The translations under genes were made by a program, and so were the position numbers. A stretch of DNA of 64,000 nt, from NCBI GenBank assembly GCA_013397865.1, contig VZTI01004088.1:1035815-1099814 (forward strand), in the 5' to 3' direction. Each line of letters begins with the position of its first letter. Positions within the stretch are counted from its first letter, which is position 1. A model generated the notes under the pieces. That model was not told where the DNA came from and searched no databases. It saw only the letters and a program-made list of their open reading frames with translations. Shown here in pieces: positions 35,601 through 46,560 of the stretch. Source of the DNA: Struthidea cinerea (Eukaryota; Chordata; Aves; Passeriformes; Corcoracidae).

Positions 35601-37862
35601 TCAGCGTGTCCTGCATTGTTCCAAAGCTGTCAACATCTGTCAGGAATAGTAAATTTTACTTTATCTTGTTTAGGTGGAATGGGTTTTCCATAAAAAATTA
35701 TGTAAATAATGCTAAGAATAATAAAGAAAATTGGTTTAAACAGCGTGGCAGCAATTAGCCACAGTTCTTACAGGGACTGGACAAGCACCACAGCACCACA
35801 CAGCTACCAGCTGCAGCCCCAGCCCTGCCATCCATGGAAGGAGGGTGGAGAAGAAGGCTGCGTGGCTGTACCAGGTAAATTGCAGGACAGGACCCATAAA
35901 TACAACAACACTTCCTACTGGAACTCACATTTTAAGACTGAAACTTCATGCCAACTTGAACCAAAAAAAAAAAAAAAAGCCAAAATATGAAGAAACCAAC
36001 TTGAAAGCTTGTTACTGATACAAACCAAACAGAGGAATAATGACTAACTCAGAAACATCAAGTAGAAGTCAATGTCTGCGTTTCACTGTACCTCACATAA
36101 ATACACAGTCCTTTCTATCCACTTCAATGGCCGCTTCAAACAAATCAAGCTCTCTGAGATCTTTCACAAGACTAAAATCACAAATTCTGATTTTGCTTAT
36201 GCCTTCCTTCTGCTGCCTAGCATCTGCCCATCTTGTTTCAGTACAACATGTAACTGCAAGCAGAATGGGACCAGCCTTTCTTGCCCCACAGTGAGCACCA
36301 GCACCGAGTGGGTCAGCAAAGATCGTCAGCAGCTCCCAAAAAGAGAGGTGGGCTCTTGCCCATCAGTAACCAACAGACAGTAGCTAAATATCTGCAGTTA
36401 TAATCATGGGAACAGTAAACAGGCCACATACATGTGCAATTCCCTGTATTTGAGGATCTGTATATATGAATGGTTCACCCTTCTATAACCTCTCCAAAGA
36501 CTAAAATAACAGAATTTCCCCTCCCTGACCCCCCCCACCAAATCTCTAATTTTTGCCCGCTTGACTCAGAGAAGGAGACTTTGTTTGCAATATCTTCAAA
36601 TATTAATAGTGAACTGCCAAGGCACATTTCTTACTGTGATGCACTTGTATAGCTCTGAGTAATTCCCACTGGCATTAATGAGAATGGCTTATATAAATCT
36701 CTTTGCTTCATCCCATAATCACGATCATGGCTTTAAAGAGGGCGATACACAATTTCTGTGTCTCCCCAGGACAGGACAGTTCCCATATTCAAGTACTCTG
36801 TACATCCCAGGGCAGCCAAGCTACACCAGTCAAACACCACACTAGGGCATCACCCCACACCTATACCCCTCATGGAGCTAAATTGCAATCACTTTCCTAA
36901 GGAAAGTATCTTCCTTGCCTGGATGTAGCACATTGTTTGAGGCATTCTAAGCAGGTGGTTCTGCTTTGGGAATTTAAATTCCTGCTGGAAGGAAGAGCAC
37001 AAAAATGCTTATTTTTGTTTACTGTAACATCTCATTATAGCAGTTACCATTATTATAATTTCATGGCCCCTTTTCCCTGCCAGGAGAGCTTAGAGGGCTT
37101 TTTTGGTGAAGGAAAACCTTCCACCTCACAGGGACTACCTTAACTCAAAGTGTTCATCTGAGGGCAATTCAAAGAGGGGAGACAGCGTTTGGCAGCAGCA
37201 GGTGAGTTGCCAGATTTCGGGGCTTGTGGGAGCAGCTGGCTCCTTCCCCACACAGAGAATTTCCTCAAGCCATCCTGGGAAGCCTCTTTGAGGGCAAATT
37301 TTCCCCAGTACCACTGGGATGCTGCAGCTCTGCACTGCCAAGCAGAGATGCCAGTCTAATTCTGAAACAACTCTATTCTTGCACTGCAACAATGCCAGCT
37401 CATCCAAGCCCAATTAAACCCCCCAAGAATGATTCACAGCAAACTGAACCATATTTACTTTCAGTTCATTACCACACTCACAACTAGTAATTTTGGAAAT
37501 TTTATATTCTGAGTTCAGCAGCAGGCTACAGGCTGCACACCTCTTGCTACTGTACATGCCTGAGAGAGATGTCTTTCTCTTTTCTTCGTCCCCCTCCCTG
37601 TTCTGCCCCCTTAGAGGGGAATTAAGGCAGCAGAGAACTTTAAAAGCTCTGACGTTATCCACACCACAAAATCCTAAGTAACACACGAACCAGAGGAAAA
37701 GCCATCTTTAACCTGCTGGACCAGTCCCAGGATAAATGTTTGCTCTAGGCAAGGACAAGACAAGTAGGTTCTTTAGTATTTTTTGTTTAATATCCTTTTA
37801 ACATGAGCCTGGACTGGTGCACAAATGAGCACAACTGCTCAAATGAGTCATACTTCTTTTTT
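32650..37862. other. Unique noncoding DNA
   Basis: No gene supported. The antisense 160-codon frame at 33689-34171 and the sense 129-codon frame at 33615-34004 overlap each other and match nothing I know. Simple tracts: AGG/AGT-rich run at about 34516-34560 and A16 at 35963-35978. Confidence 0.5.
35963..35978 (+). repeat. A16 homopolymer
   Basis: Sixteen consecutive A residues between 'gaacc' and 'gccaaaat'. No retrocopy recognised upstream. Confidence 0.85.
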
Positions 37863-37936
37863 AGGGCCTTGTTCTGGCAAAACTCCCACTGAGCTCAGCA
37901 GGGATTTGGCAGAGTGGGAAATGAGGAGCAGCCCAG
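37863..37936. repeat. Sauropsid palindromic interspersed repeat, copy 3
   Basis: 'agggccttgttctggcaaaa' then 'ctcccactgagctcagcagg' then 'gatttggcagagtggg' follows the remembered consensus 'gggcctgattctg…aaaactcccattgaagtcaatgggagttttgcc'. The centre is diverged and the right arm decayed. Confidence 0.4.
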
Positions 37937-39560
37937 GACCCAGATCTGTGGGATGGGTACATGAGCATTTGATGAAATACATCCAAGTTCTAAAACCTGT
38001 GAATATTTGTAATCTTCACAAATGGCAAAACAATACAATTCAAACCAAAATGCTCAGAGACAAGACAAAACCGGTGCTGAGATGCCAGATTGCATCGTTA
38101 TCAGTTCTTAAAGCTCATGGTATCTTAAGTGCATTTAAAGGATCATAACTATTACAGCCCAATTACCACTGGAACCCCAGAGCAGGTGCACTCATCTAAA
38201 CCAAAGCCTCAGAGAAAGCAATTCAAACTGAAATTGCTACAGGATTTTCAAAGTGTGAAAGGGACTTGTTGAGAGTAATTAAAGGCTCCAGGATGCAAAA
38301 TAAAAAGGACATATCCTATCCAGACACACAGGAAAGAAAGCACCATCTCCAGATACTCATGGCAGGAGGTGAGCTCCCCAGCAGCCGAGTGGGCACACAC
38401 AGAGGGCCAGGGCAGCCAGGCCAGTGGGGGATGCAGGGGAATCTGTCTGCATGAACCCTGCTTGATACCATGCAGTTATCATGGATGCAATTAGCGTGAC
38501 AAATACTGGCTAATGTGCATGCTGTCTCCAGGTAAACATGGTCTCTACCACAGACTGTCATGGCCAAGGGAAGATCTCAGCAGGCAAAGGAGGGTGGTGG
38601 CTGGCAGGGAGATCACAGCCACAAATTTAGTGTAAGACACTTTGGTGTTATCAGCTGAAAGCACCAGGAGGTTTTGGGGAATGCAGAAACCAGCAGCAGA
38701 ACAAAACATACAGCAGTGCTGAGTCACACGCTAAAATGGAGTCAAAAAGAACCCAAACAACACCCCCCCAAGCATAGACAGAAAATAGAATATAACAAAG
38801 AAAGGCAATAGAAAGGAACAGGCTTCCCAAGATGTGCTGAAGGTTCAGGTAGGATCCAAACAACCCTGAGCCCACCCTGGGAGATGCTCCCCGTGGCAGA
38901 TAAAGATGAGAAATGCAGGATTGCTAATTGGGTTATGATACTTTTAATATTTCTTCTGTTAAAGAAGTACTGCTGTAGGATGGTCTCAGGCTCTGGCTAT
39001 GTCTGAAGAGAAAAAAAGCCATGCAAGTCAGAAGACTAGCAGTTCCAAGGTAATTCCGAGGAGACTGTGCTTGAATTCCAGGGTACAGCCGGCAGGGAAG
39101 GGCTCCAAGGAGCAGAGGAGCAGCAAGGTAGTATCCACTGGGGCATTGCACACCAAACGTTCTCTGCTTTTTGGTCACAGGAACTATGGCCTTGGTCCCC
39201 TCCCCTGCCCCAGGAGCCACAGCTAGGAAAGCAAGCCAAGGAAACCACAGGCAAAACCAGCACTTCACATATTTCCCCCCTTTTCAAGAGCCTGTCACAT
39301 GCTATCTTGGGATTTTCGCAGTCCACAATGATGCGTGGGCACTCCAGCTTAATCCCAAAAGTCGAAAAGAAACTTAAACATTGGAATAAATAAATAGCAA
39401 TGCTACCCTGCAGAGGGTATTAAAGCATTAATTTCAACAGACAGATGGTGTGGAGGGAGAAGGGCTATGTATAGAAGAGTGGAACCAGGAGCTGGATGTG
39501 AATTCTTGACCTGACATTTCTATACAGCGAAGTATCTCTCCTTTCCATTAAAAATGAAGG
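37937..39560. other. Unique noncoding DNA
   Basis: No recognised gene or repeat. Opposed frames at 38933-39268 (minus) and 39067-39393 (plus) overlap over most of their length and carry no known domain. Confidence 0.5.
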
Positions 39561-39693
39561 AAAAAACAACAACAAACAAACAAAACAGAACCAAAAAAAC
39601 CTAAACCCCACAGCTCACAAAAAAACAAAACAAAACATAAAACCCCAAACAAATAAACAAACCCACAAAAAAGCCCCAAACCCAAAACCCACC
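39561..39693 (+). repeat. A/C-only low-complexity tract
   Basis: About 133 bases made almost wholly of A and C (only about 3 G and 4 T by count), built from CAAA, CAAAA and CCCCAAA units. The minus strand is therefore G/T-rich. Confidence 0.9.
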
Positions 39694-41936
39694 TCGCACC
39701 TTCCATTTGTAGCAGTAACAGGGCTAGAAAAGTGGTACCACTGACAAGCAGGACTACAAGGTTTGCCACAAGCTGATAAATGAGATCTTTCAGAGGAGGT
39801 GCTGCAGTGGTAGGTTGTTTCCTACTGCCCAAACCCACCCAAAAGCCCCCACTGTGTTTTGCCAGCCCCGCACCCCTGGCAGTGCCACGTTCCAGGGCGG
39901 AATGCCAGGGCCCAAGGCGCTAAGCAGGAAGGGGCAGCGCACCCAGCATCATCTCTTTCTCCTATGGATCAGTTGACTTCACGTGCCATCTGACCAGACA
40001 ATAAACGGCAGCAAGGAAAAATTATGGGCACATGCCTAGATCTCTGACAGCCATAAATTAGTAATTTTATTGCAGTAATATGTCACAAAAGTGATCTGCC
40101 TGCGGCTGTTCCATATTGTGACACAATCCCATCAGATCTCAAAACCCAAAGGAGGCAGCACAGAGCACAAGTAGGAGGTGTGTGTCCTGCCTCCAGCACT
40201 CACCCCCTGCACTGGCCTCAATCCTGCACCCCAAAACTAGGTCAGGGAGATGGTGTGCATGAGAATGCACTGCCCAAGTGAGATCCTCTGCCCAAGGCAG
40301 CTGCCTTTTCCACCACCTTGCCTGCCTCATACACCAGAGGTCGTGCTACTCCGGTGGCACTGCTTCTCCCTGGTCTCCCATGTCTCCTCCTCACCCTGCA
40401 GCCCCCTGGCCCCGAGAAGACAGGGCAGTGCTCGTGCCAGCCTGGGAGCAGTGGGGAGTTGAAAACTAGTTTTGCCAACAGTGCTGAAATAACTGGATTC
40501 ATCTCTGGGCATATGGTGGTATCTTCAGGGAGAGAGGAAGCCACTGCTGGCCTCCCTGCCAAATTCCTAGTATTTATGGTGTATTTACATGTTGTGCATC
40601 TCAGGTTTCTCTTCTCCCTCTGGCTGCTTGCTGTGGCAGGATGACGCAGCCCGGCCGGCGGGGGCCAACCATATCCTGCCCACAGCCCTTGCCACGCTAA
40701 CTACAGACAGCCAGTTTTAGCTATCTCAACCTACAACAGTTTTCTCCCAGATTTAAGCAGAATAGCCAACAAAAAATTAGCCACTTTTAATGCATCCATA
40801 AAACACCACAGCCTCCCCCTTGAGACCACAACAAAGTCCAAGGAGAGTTTAGGAGAGAAAGAGCCCACCAGAGAGATGGGTTTCTCATCCCTGTTCAGAG
40901 ACTGCTCTGAAGGACACAAGCATGAAAGCATAGGTAAGTATTTTTAACATAGGAAAGATGTTTTCCGAGAGATGCAAGCCTCACTTTTTAAGTGAGCAGG
41001 GAAAATCTACCAGCCAAATGACCTCTGGTGCTGGATAGCCCCCACTTCCACTAAAAACATATATCACCCTTGCTCTCAGAAAGGAAGCAGAAAAGATAAA
41101 AACAAAACCAAGTAGACAAACTCACTGATTGCCTGGGCCCAGGGGCTGGGGAACCAGCAGAGATTTCTTACAGATCCTAACCTTGATTTGGGCTTCACCA
41201 GAAGAAGGACTTGCCCCGCCACCCCATGCGGTGGCTCATGCCCCAGCAGGAAGGGGCTGTGCAGGACAGAAGGCAGCCTAAAGGAGCTGCAGCTGACACC
41301 AAGCAGGAGGAAGGCTCAGCTTCAGCAACACAACCCCTGACTTCCTTTGAGGTGATGTTCACACAAAGAGATTGGTTATACCGTAAAATTACTCTTCCCT
41401 CCCAACTTGCAGCCCTGTGTTGAAACACAAACATTAAAGATAACACTCTGAAATGCTCAAAACCTCAAGCGAGGCACAAGCAGCCTCTGGCATCATCAGA
41501 TGAAGAACCACAACCACAGGTCTCTCCGTGGGAAGACAATGAGAAGCCAGCAAGCACACGGCACCTGGAGGCACCTCCTCGACCTGAAGCTCCCCGTGTG
41601 AGCTGCCGTCAGCCACAGACTCCATCTGCCTGGCTGTCAATCCCCAGGACCCAGACCCGTTCCACAGCCACAGTTTCAGACATGAAGACATCACAGCTTA
41701 GTACCTTCCAGACAAAATGAACACTGCCATGTTGATGTAACCATTGGCAAGCACAACTACGTTTACTTTGAACTGAAAAAAATCACTTGCATTCCCAAAC
41801 TGAAGCCAAGAGCAATTCTGCCAATATATCCAGAAAAGGGATAGTCTTATGTCTCCCAGATCTTTCCAGAAGGTATTATGGAGGCATTGGATCTCTATTA
41901 ATGTGTGACAACAGCATAAAAATATATCACAATGAT
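39694..41936. other. Unique noncoding DNA
   Basis: No gene supported. The segment 40.2-40.7 kb is GC-richer with frames open in both directions (40242-40562 minus, 40318-40644 plus). A short CpG-rich knot at about 40640-40665 (gacgcagcccggccggcggg) is too short to be called an island. Confidence 0.5.
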
Positions 41937-41975
41937 AAAAAAAAAAAAAATATATATATATATACACACATATAT
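41937..41975 (+). repeat. A14 plus (TA)n/(CA)n microsatellite
   Basis: Fourteen A residues followed by seven or more TA units, then acacaca and tatatc. Confidence 0.9.
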
Positions 41976-42240
41976 CTTCTCAATAGTACGTTTTTGAAAA
42001 GAAGCCAGTTGGCATACAAATAGGTGATGTATTGAATACGTTACAAACAAATACATGTTCTAACAAAAATGTTTGCAACTTTTTCCACTGAGCATTTAAA
42101 ATATATTGACAGCAATAATTACAATGTTCTTTGAATACTCAACAACAAGACGGCAGCATTTCAAAAAACCCCCTTTCCAAAGACTGCATAAATGTCTGTG
42201 TGACAGTAAGCTATGTTGCAGCAACAACTACATATTTTTT

Positions 42241-42341
42241 CATATATATACACACTTACAATAAGTATGTATTAATTTATTTTCATAAATACATATACTT
42301 TATACATGTATTTTATATACACATAAAATACACATATATAG
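42241..42341. repeat. TA/CA-rich low-complexity tract
   Basis: Imperfect alternating pyrimidine-purine sequence (catatatatacacac, acatatactttatacatg, atacacatatata), 265 bp from the microsatellite at 41.94 kb. Probably the decayed remains of a longer dinucleotide repeat. Confidence 0.75.
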
Positions 42342-44452
42342 GAACAAGTCTTATTTAAAGTTAAGAAGTAGAATTCCATAATGTCAGAAATAAAACAAAT
42401 TGCAGATTAAATTCAAAAGTAATGAATCTGCCTGACATAAGAATGGAAAAATCTTCTGCTCCAGGCCTTTCTTTTGCATTAAAATCTGCACATGGTCTGT
42501 GGTACCAGTTTGGTTTAAATTTTCACTAATTGTTTCCACAAATTGCATTTCACTCTTGTTATCACAATCTGAAGATCAATCTGGCTGACAAAGGTGATGA
42601 GAAGTTAGTGAAGAACTACCTCTCCCAAGCTCCTTTCAGCAGGGCGGTGGTGGAGACTTCAAAGCTCCATGAAGCCTCAACATTCACAGGGCAGCTGCTA
42701 TAGTTCAGTAAACAGATTAAACTTCTCTATGTATTTCCTTTTGTTTTATTTACAGCCCAGAGGAAAGTGTCCTTTCCAACACAAAATCTTCTAAATCACC
42801 AGAGGGAATTCCAGCAAAACAACTCTTTTTTTTCCAGACATGTTTTTCCTCACCTATGCTTCACAGTAACCCTGGGCTTCCCAAAGAGAATCAAAATTAG
42901 GAGTCTTCATGAACTACTCATAGATGCCTTCACGTACTGATCTCTCTTTCTATCACAGACCCACTCCTGCCCAGTTCTCCCTGTCCCCTCCCTCATCTAT
43001 AGGCTGACTGAGGAAAGAGGGAGATAGAACAGCTTCAGCTTCCAGTCAGTCTCAGCACCAAGTAACCCTCATCCATGCAGATTTAACATTCTCCTATCTA
43101 CATCAGGGCACAGCTACCTTGCCTCCACCCCCAGCTGGGATGGTGGAGATTTCAGATGTGCAATGACTAGCAAAGAGGGACGGCTACCAGGGAACACACA
43201 GATGAAATGCAAAACTTGCCCCCACCTGGATTTAATTCCAACCTCTGCAACATCCTACAGCCAACAGAAATAGCCTAGAAACTGCTAAATTCTAGGATGG
43301 GTACTACAGACTTCTCTGGAGCAGGGAAAATGAATTAAGCGGTCCCTCTTTCTCTTCCTTGCAGCAGATCTCTACGGGTGTTCATGAGAATCTGCAAATG
43401 ATTCAGACAGCAGTGTTCACCAGCAAGATCAGCTCTGTCAATTATTCCTATACTTATCTATTAAATTTAAGAAACCTCTGAGAGGCTGAGACTGTCACAG
43501 ACTGGGAGATGAAATTAATTCACCAAGTAAGAAAAGTTTTTAGGAAACTCTTGCCACAGAGTGCTGACTTGAACCCTCACTGGAGACAGACTGTGGGCTC
43601 CACCAGCAAGAGCATGTGGAGACCTGTGTATTTTCCACAGTGGAGCATGGTACAATTAGCAGCATTAATGGACAGACTGTTCATTTAATTCAGTTTTTTG
43701 TTCCACAAATAAAGTTCTCTGTCTGTTTTTTATTTGGTTTTATAAATTAACCTCTTTCTTTTCTCATTAAGTAAACAATGAATGAAGGATTACTCTGTGG
43801 GAAAGATGCAAGTGCAAAGGGCAGCGGTTTTATACTGCTGCAGCTATTTCCTTTCATGCTTCCAAATAACTCTGCTCTAGAAGGCAGAAAATCATTGACG
43901 TCTAATCATTTATTTAGTAAGATACACTGTTTTCTTTTAGCTTAGAGAAACTTGTGGCTGGAAAGCTACGCTGAAAGTTGGTCTGCTAATGAATGGCCCC
44001 CGGTCCTTCAAACGGTGATGGAGAAGCTGTTTGCGTGCACTGGACATCAAGCAGTGGTGCAGCATAGGGAAGGACAGACCATGGCCTGGTGCACTTCGCT
44101 ATTTGGACCTGAAGTTCCGGTCAGTCTCATCACAGGGTTTTCCATCTTCACTGTACCTCTGGTGCTAGGCAGTCCTGCAGCTGAGGATCCCAGAAGGCTG
44201 GCTGAGCCACAGCTAACTCTGAGGTGGACGTTTCCAGGGGACACTTCACTGCTGGTTTGTTTGCCTCAAGGGCACATCCTTCTGGTCTAAATGCCCCCCC
44301 ATCCACTTTCCCTGTATGGGTGGTAAAACAGTCACATGCTGGGATCTTGCTGAGAAAAGCTAAGCTTTTCAGCAATAAAACCAATTTTTGTCCTCCATTT
44401 CTCCCCTTTTAAAGCGTAACAGCAGGTTGACAGAAATGGCTATTCACCTCTG
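42342..44452. other. Unique noncoding DNA
   Basis: No gene or repeat recognised. Short frames near 43952-44290 lie in both orientations with no domain. Confidence 0.5.
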
Positions 44453-44873
44453 CTCAGTGCTGGTGGGACAGCCTCAGAGTACTGCAGACACAACGAAGTA
44501 CTGGAGCAAGACCTGCTGAGGGCTGCTGTGGTCAGGGGGTTGCAGGACAAGGACATGCATGGAGAGGCTGAGGGAGCAGGGCTTCTTCAGTCAAAATAAG
44601 ACAAGGCTCCAGGGAGAGCTGTCCACAACCACCTGGGTATGGGAGGGTGTAAGAGGCTGAGTGGATTTCCCTTGGAGGACTACAGGAATAGGGCAAGAGA
44701 CAACAGGCACAAGCTGAGCATAGAAAGTTTCAGTTGGATTATGAACAAAAAAACCCAACAAAACTACTACAATAAGGGTAGTGAAGTGTTTGAGCAGACG
44801 AGCCAGAGAGGCTGTGAAATCTCCATCTGGGAGCAGCTGGCTTTTGTTGGCCCTTAGCAGGCTGTTGGACCAC
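44453..44873 (+). mobile_element. Degraded CR1 LINE 3' fragment
   Basis: Collinear with the 3' part of CR1 ORF2 and its UTR. It starts at the 'ctcagtgctggt' block (SALVRPHLE region). It continues through 'gaggctgagggagcagggct' and 'aaggctccagggagagctg' (the LRELGLF..LEKRRLRGDL region). Then come 'gacaacaggcacaagctgag' and 'gctgtgaaatctccatctgg', and last 'ggctgttggaccaccag'. Multiple indels and stops destroy the frame, and the terminal 8-bp motif is missing. It is a pseudogene remnant of the same family as the 31.3-kb copy but older. Confidence 0.8.
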
Positions 44874-45939
44874 CAGCAATCCTTCCCAGTGTAAATCATT
44901 ACTCTGTAAAGCTGTGATGCTGCGGTCAGGTTTTGGAAACAAGGAGTGTTCCGGCTCAGTCAAAGCTAAAAGCAGTAGCCAAAGAGTAGTTACCTCCTCT
45001 GCCTTTTCAAAATCTCTCTCTTCAAAATGCAACAAACCTGAAGATGTTTACAGAATCTGTGAACTTACCCTTGGCCACTGCTGAAGACTCTTGGCACTGG
45101 TATGGCCCTCATAACGAGGTACCTTATACCACTATTGTCAATGGGGTGCACCGCATCATACCTGGGTACACAACTTCTCTTTTCATCTCACCAGCAGGAA
45201 AAGCCTTGGCATGACATAGATTGCACCCATGTGCACCTATGGTGAGCAACTCATGTGAGCTTGTGCAGTCAAGAAGAGCGTGTAAAATAATATAGCCATG
45301 CCATGGGTATGCGACACCTGTGTGTTCTCATTTCAGTGCTGTGTGCCCTTGGCTGCTGCAGCCTACTTTATGTCTAGAGGTGCAAACAGAGAACGGCAAG
45401 CCAGTCTCACCAGTATGGACCCTGTTCCATATTCAGGCTAAACTCTACTGCCAAGTCTGGTTCCTGTAATAGAGATGCAGGGCATCTTCAAAACCTCCAA
45501 TGGACAAAGGTTAATGAGAAAGCATACTGCAGACCTCACAGATACACAACCAACGACAGAAATTTAACCAGTGCCCAATCCACATTTCTCTTAGGCCTTC
45601 CACAGCACTGAGGATGAAGAGTCATTTCCTATCAGCAGCCTCCTCCATGAAGTTCCTCTAACAGCAGCTCTGCCGAGCCATGGACCACCACCACTGCCAG
45701 ATGGAGTCCATGGGATCCTGCAGACAAACTGCCTCTTCCCTAGGAAAGCCCCATTTCTCCAGAGGCCAGCACACTGAGAGGTTTCTCATAAACCTTCTGC
45801 TTTCCAGGCTGGGCAACAGTTCTGTGCTGCGTTCCTCTCCAGATTCACAAAAACTTTCTTATTTAATTATACTTAAAGCAATTTTGGAATTTTGTTTCAG
45901 TAGGGACAATTAACCAAGAGCACTGTATCCTACTGCCCT
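44874..45939. other. Unique noncoding DNA
   Basis: 1.07 kb between two LINE relics of opposite orientation. No gene recognised. Confidence 0.5.
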
Positions 45940-46560
45940 CGTTCTCACTTCATCAATCTTTGTGTCACCCAGAAATTTTATCAGAAATAATTTTATATTT
46001 ACTTCCATATCACTGCCAAAAATGATGAATAGCATGAGGGTTCTGACTGATCCCTGCAGAGTTACATTAAAAAATGTTCACATTCAGTAAAGATTCCCTA
46101 TTGACAACTACTTTTTGAGCTCTGTCAGTTACCTGGTTCTTAATACATTTAAGATATGCTTCAGTAAAAGTGTATAGTACTAATATTTTAATAATAATGT
46201 CATGTGGAATAAAATCAAACGCCTTACAGAAGTTAAAGTATATTATATCTACACCGTTATCCCCCAAACTTGCAATCTTATCAGATAAATCAGGTTTGTT
46301 TAACAAGACATACTCTCCAAAAAAGAATGTTGAATGGCATTAATTATATTCCCTACCTTTAATTCTCTAAATCCTCTCTCAGTTCTATTCTTTTGCCTGG
46401 GATTGATGTCAGCCTAAGCTGCTGGCAGTTACCCGGGATCTTCCTCTTGCACACATTTGCTCATTGTGAATTTCCAAGAGGCTTACGAAGTTAACAGAAG
46501 CAGACCAGAGATCTTCTGTATCAACTTCTTTTAGGATTTTTGACCATAAGTTATCTACAC
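45940..46560 (-). mobile_element. Ancient CR1/L3-type LINE relic spanning the RT core, antisense
   Basis: Over about 620 bases the plus strand follows the antisense of an old amniote-wide CR1/L3-like element: 'tttgtgtcacccagaaatttt', 'tgatccctgca', 'caaacgccttacagaagtta' and 'tggcattaattatattccct' appear in the order expected. The minus strand still reads the RT core. Motif A is YFNFCKAFD, in which the catalytic Asp is replaced by Asn. A motif-B remnant LQGSV…LMLF is encoded near 46011-46066, and motif C is FLGDTK at 45958-45978 instead of FADDTK. All three are inactivated or altered. Divergence is far greater than in the other CR1 copies, implying an insertion predating modern birds. Confidence 0.75.
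46067..46306 (-). pseudogene. Reverse-transcriptase fragment of the ancient LINE
   Basis: An open stretch of 79 codons inside the relic, kept open by chance or slow decay. It includes 'VDIIYFNFCKAFDFIPHDII' (residues 19-38), the equivalent of the CR1 'VDVVYLDFSKAFDTVSHSIL' block, followed by 'QVTDRAQKVVVN' (residues 58-69), equivalent to 'WLDGRAQRVVVN'. Residue 25 is Asn where the polymerase needs Asp, so the product could not be catalytic even if made. Confidence 0.7.

Noticed and set aside
38933..39268. 111-codon antisense frame with hydrophobic start
   Set aside because: Resembles a signal or membrane segment only by composition; a sense frame overlaps most of it and no family is recognised.
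40242..40562. Opposed GC-rich frames as an exon
   Set aside because: Frames are open on both strands because stop codons are rare in GC-rich DNA; no domain or splice pattern.
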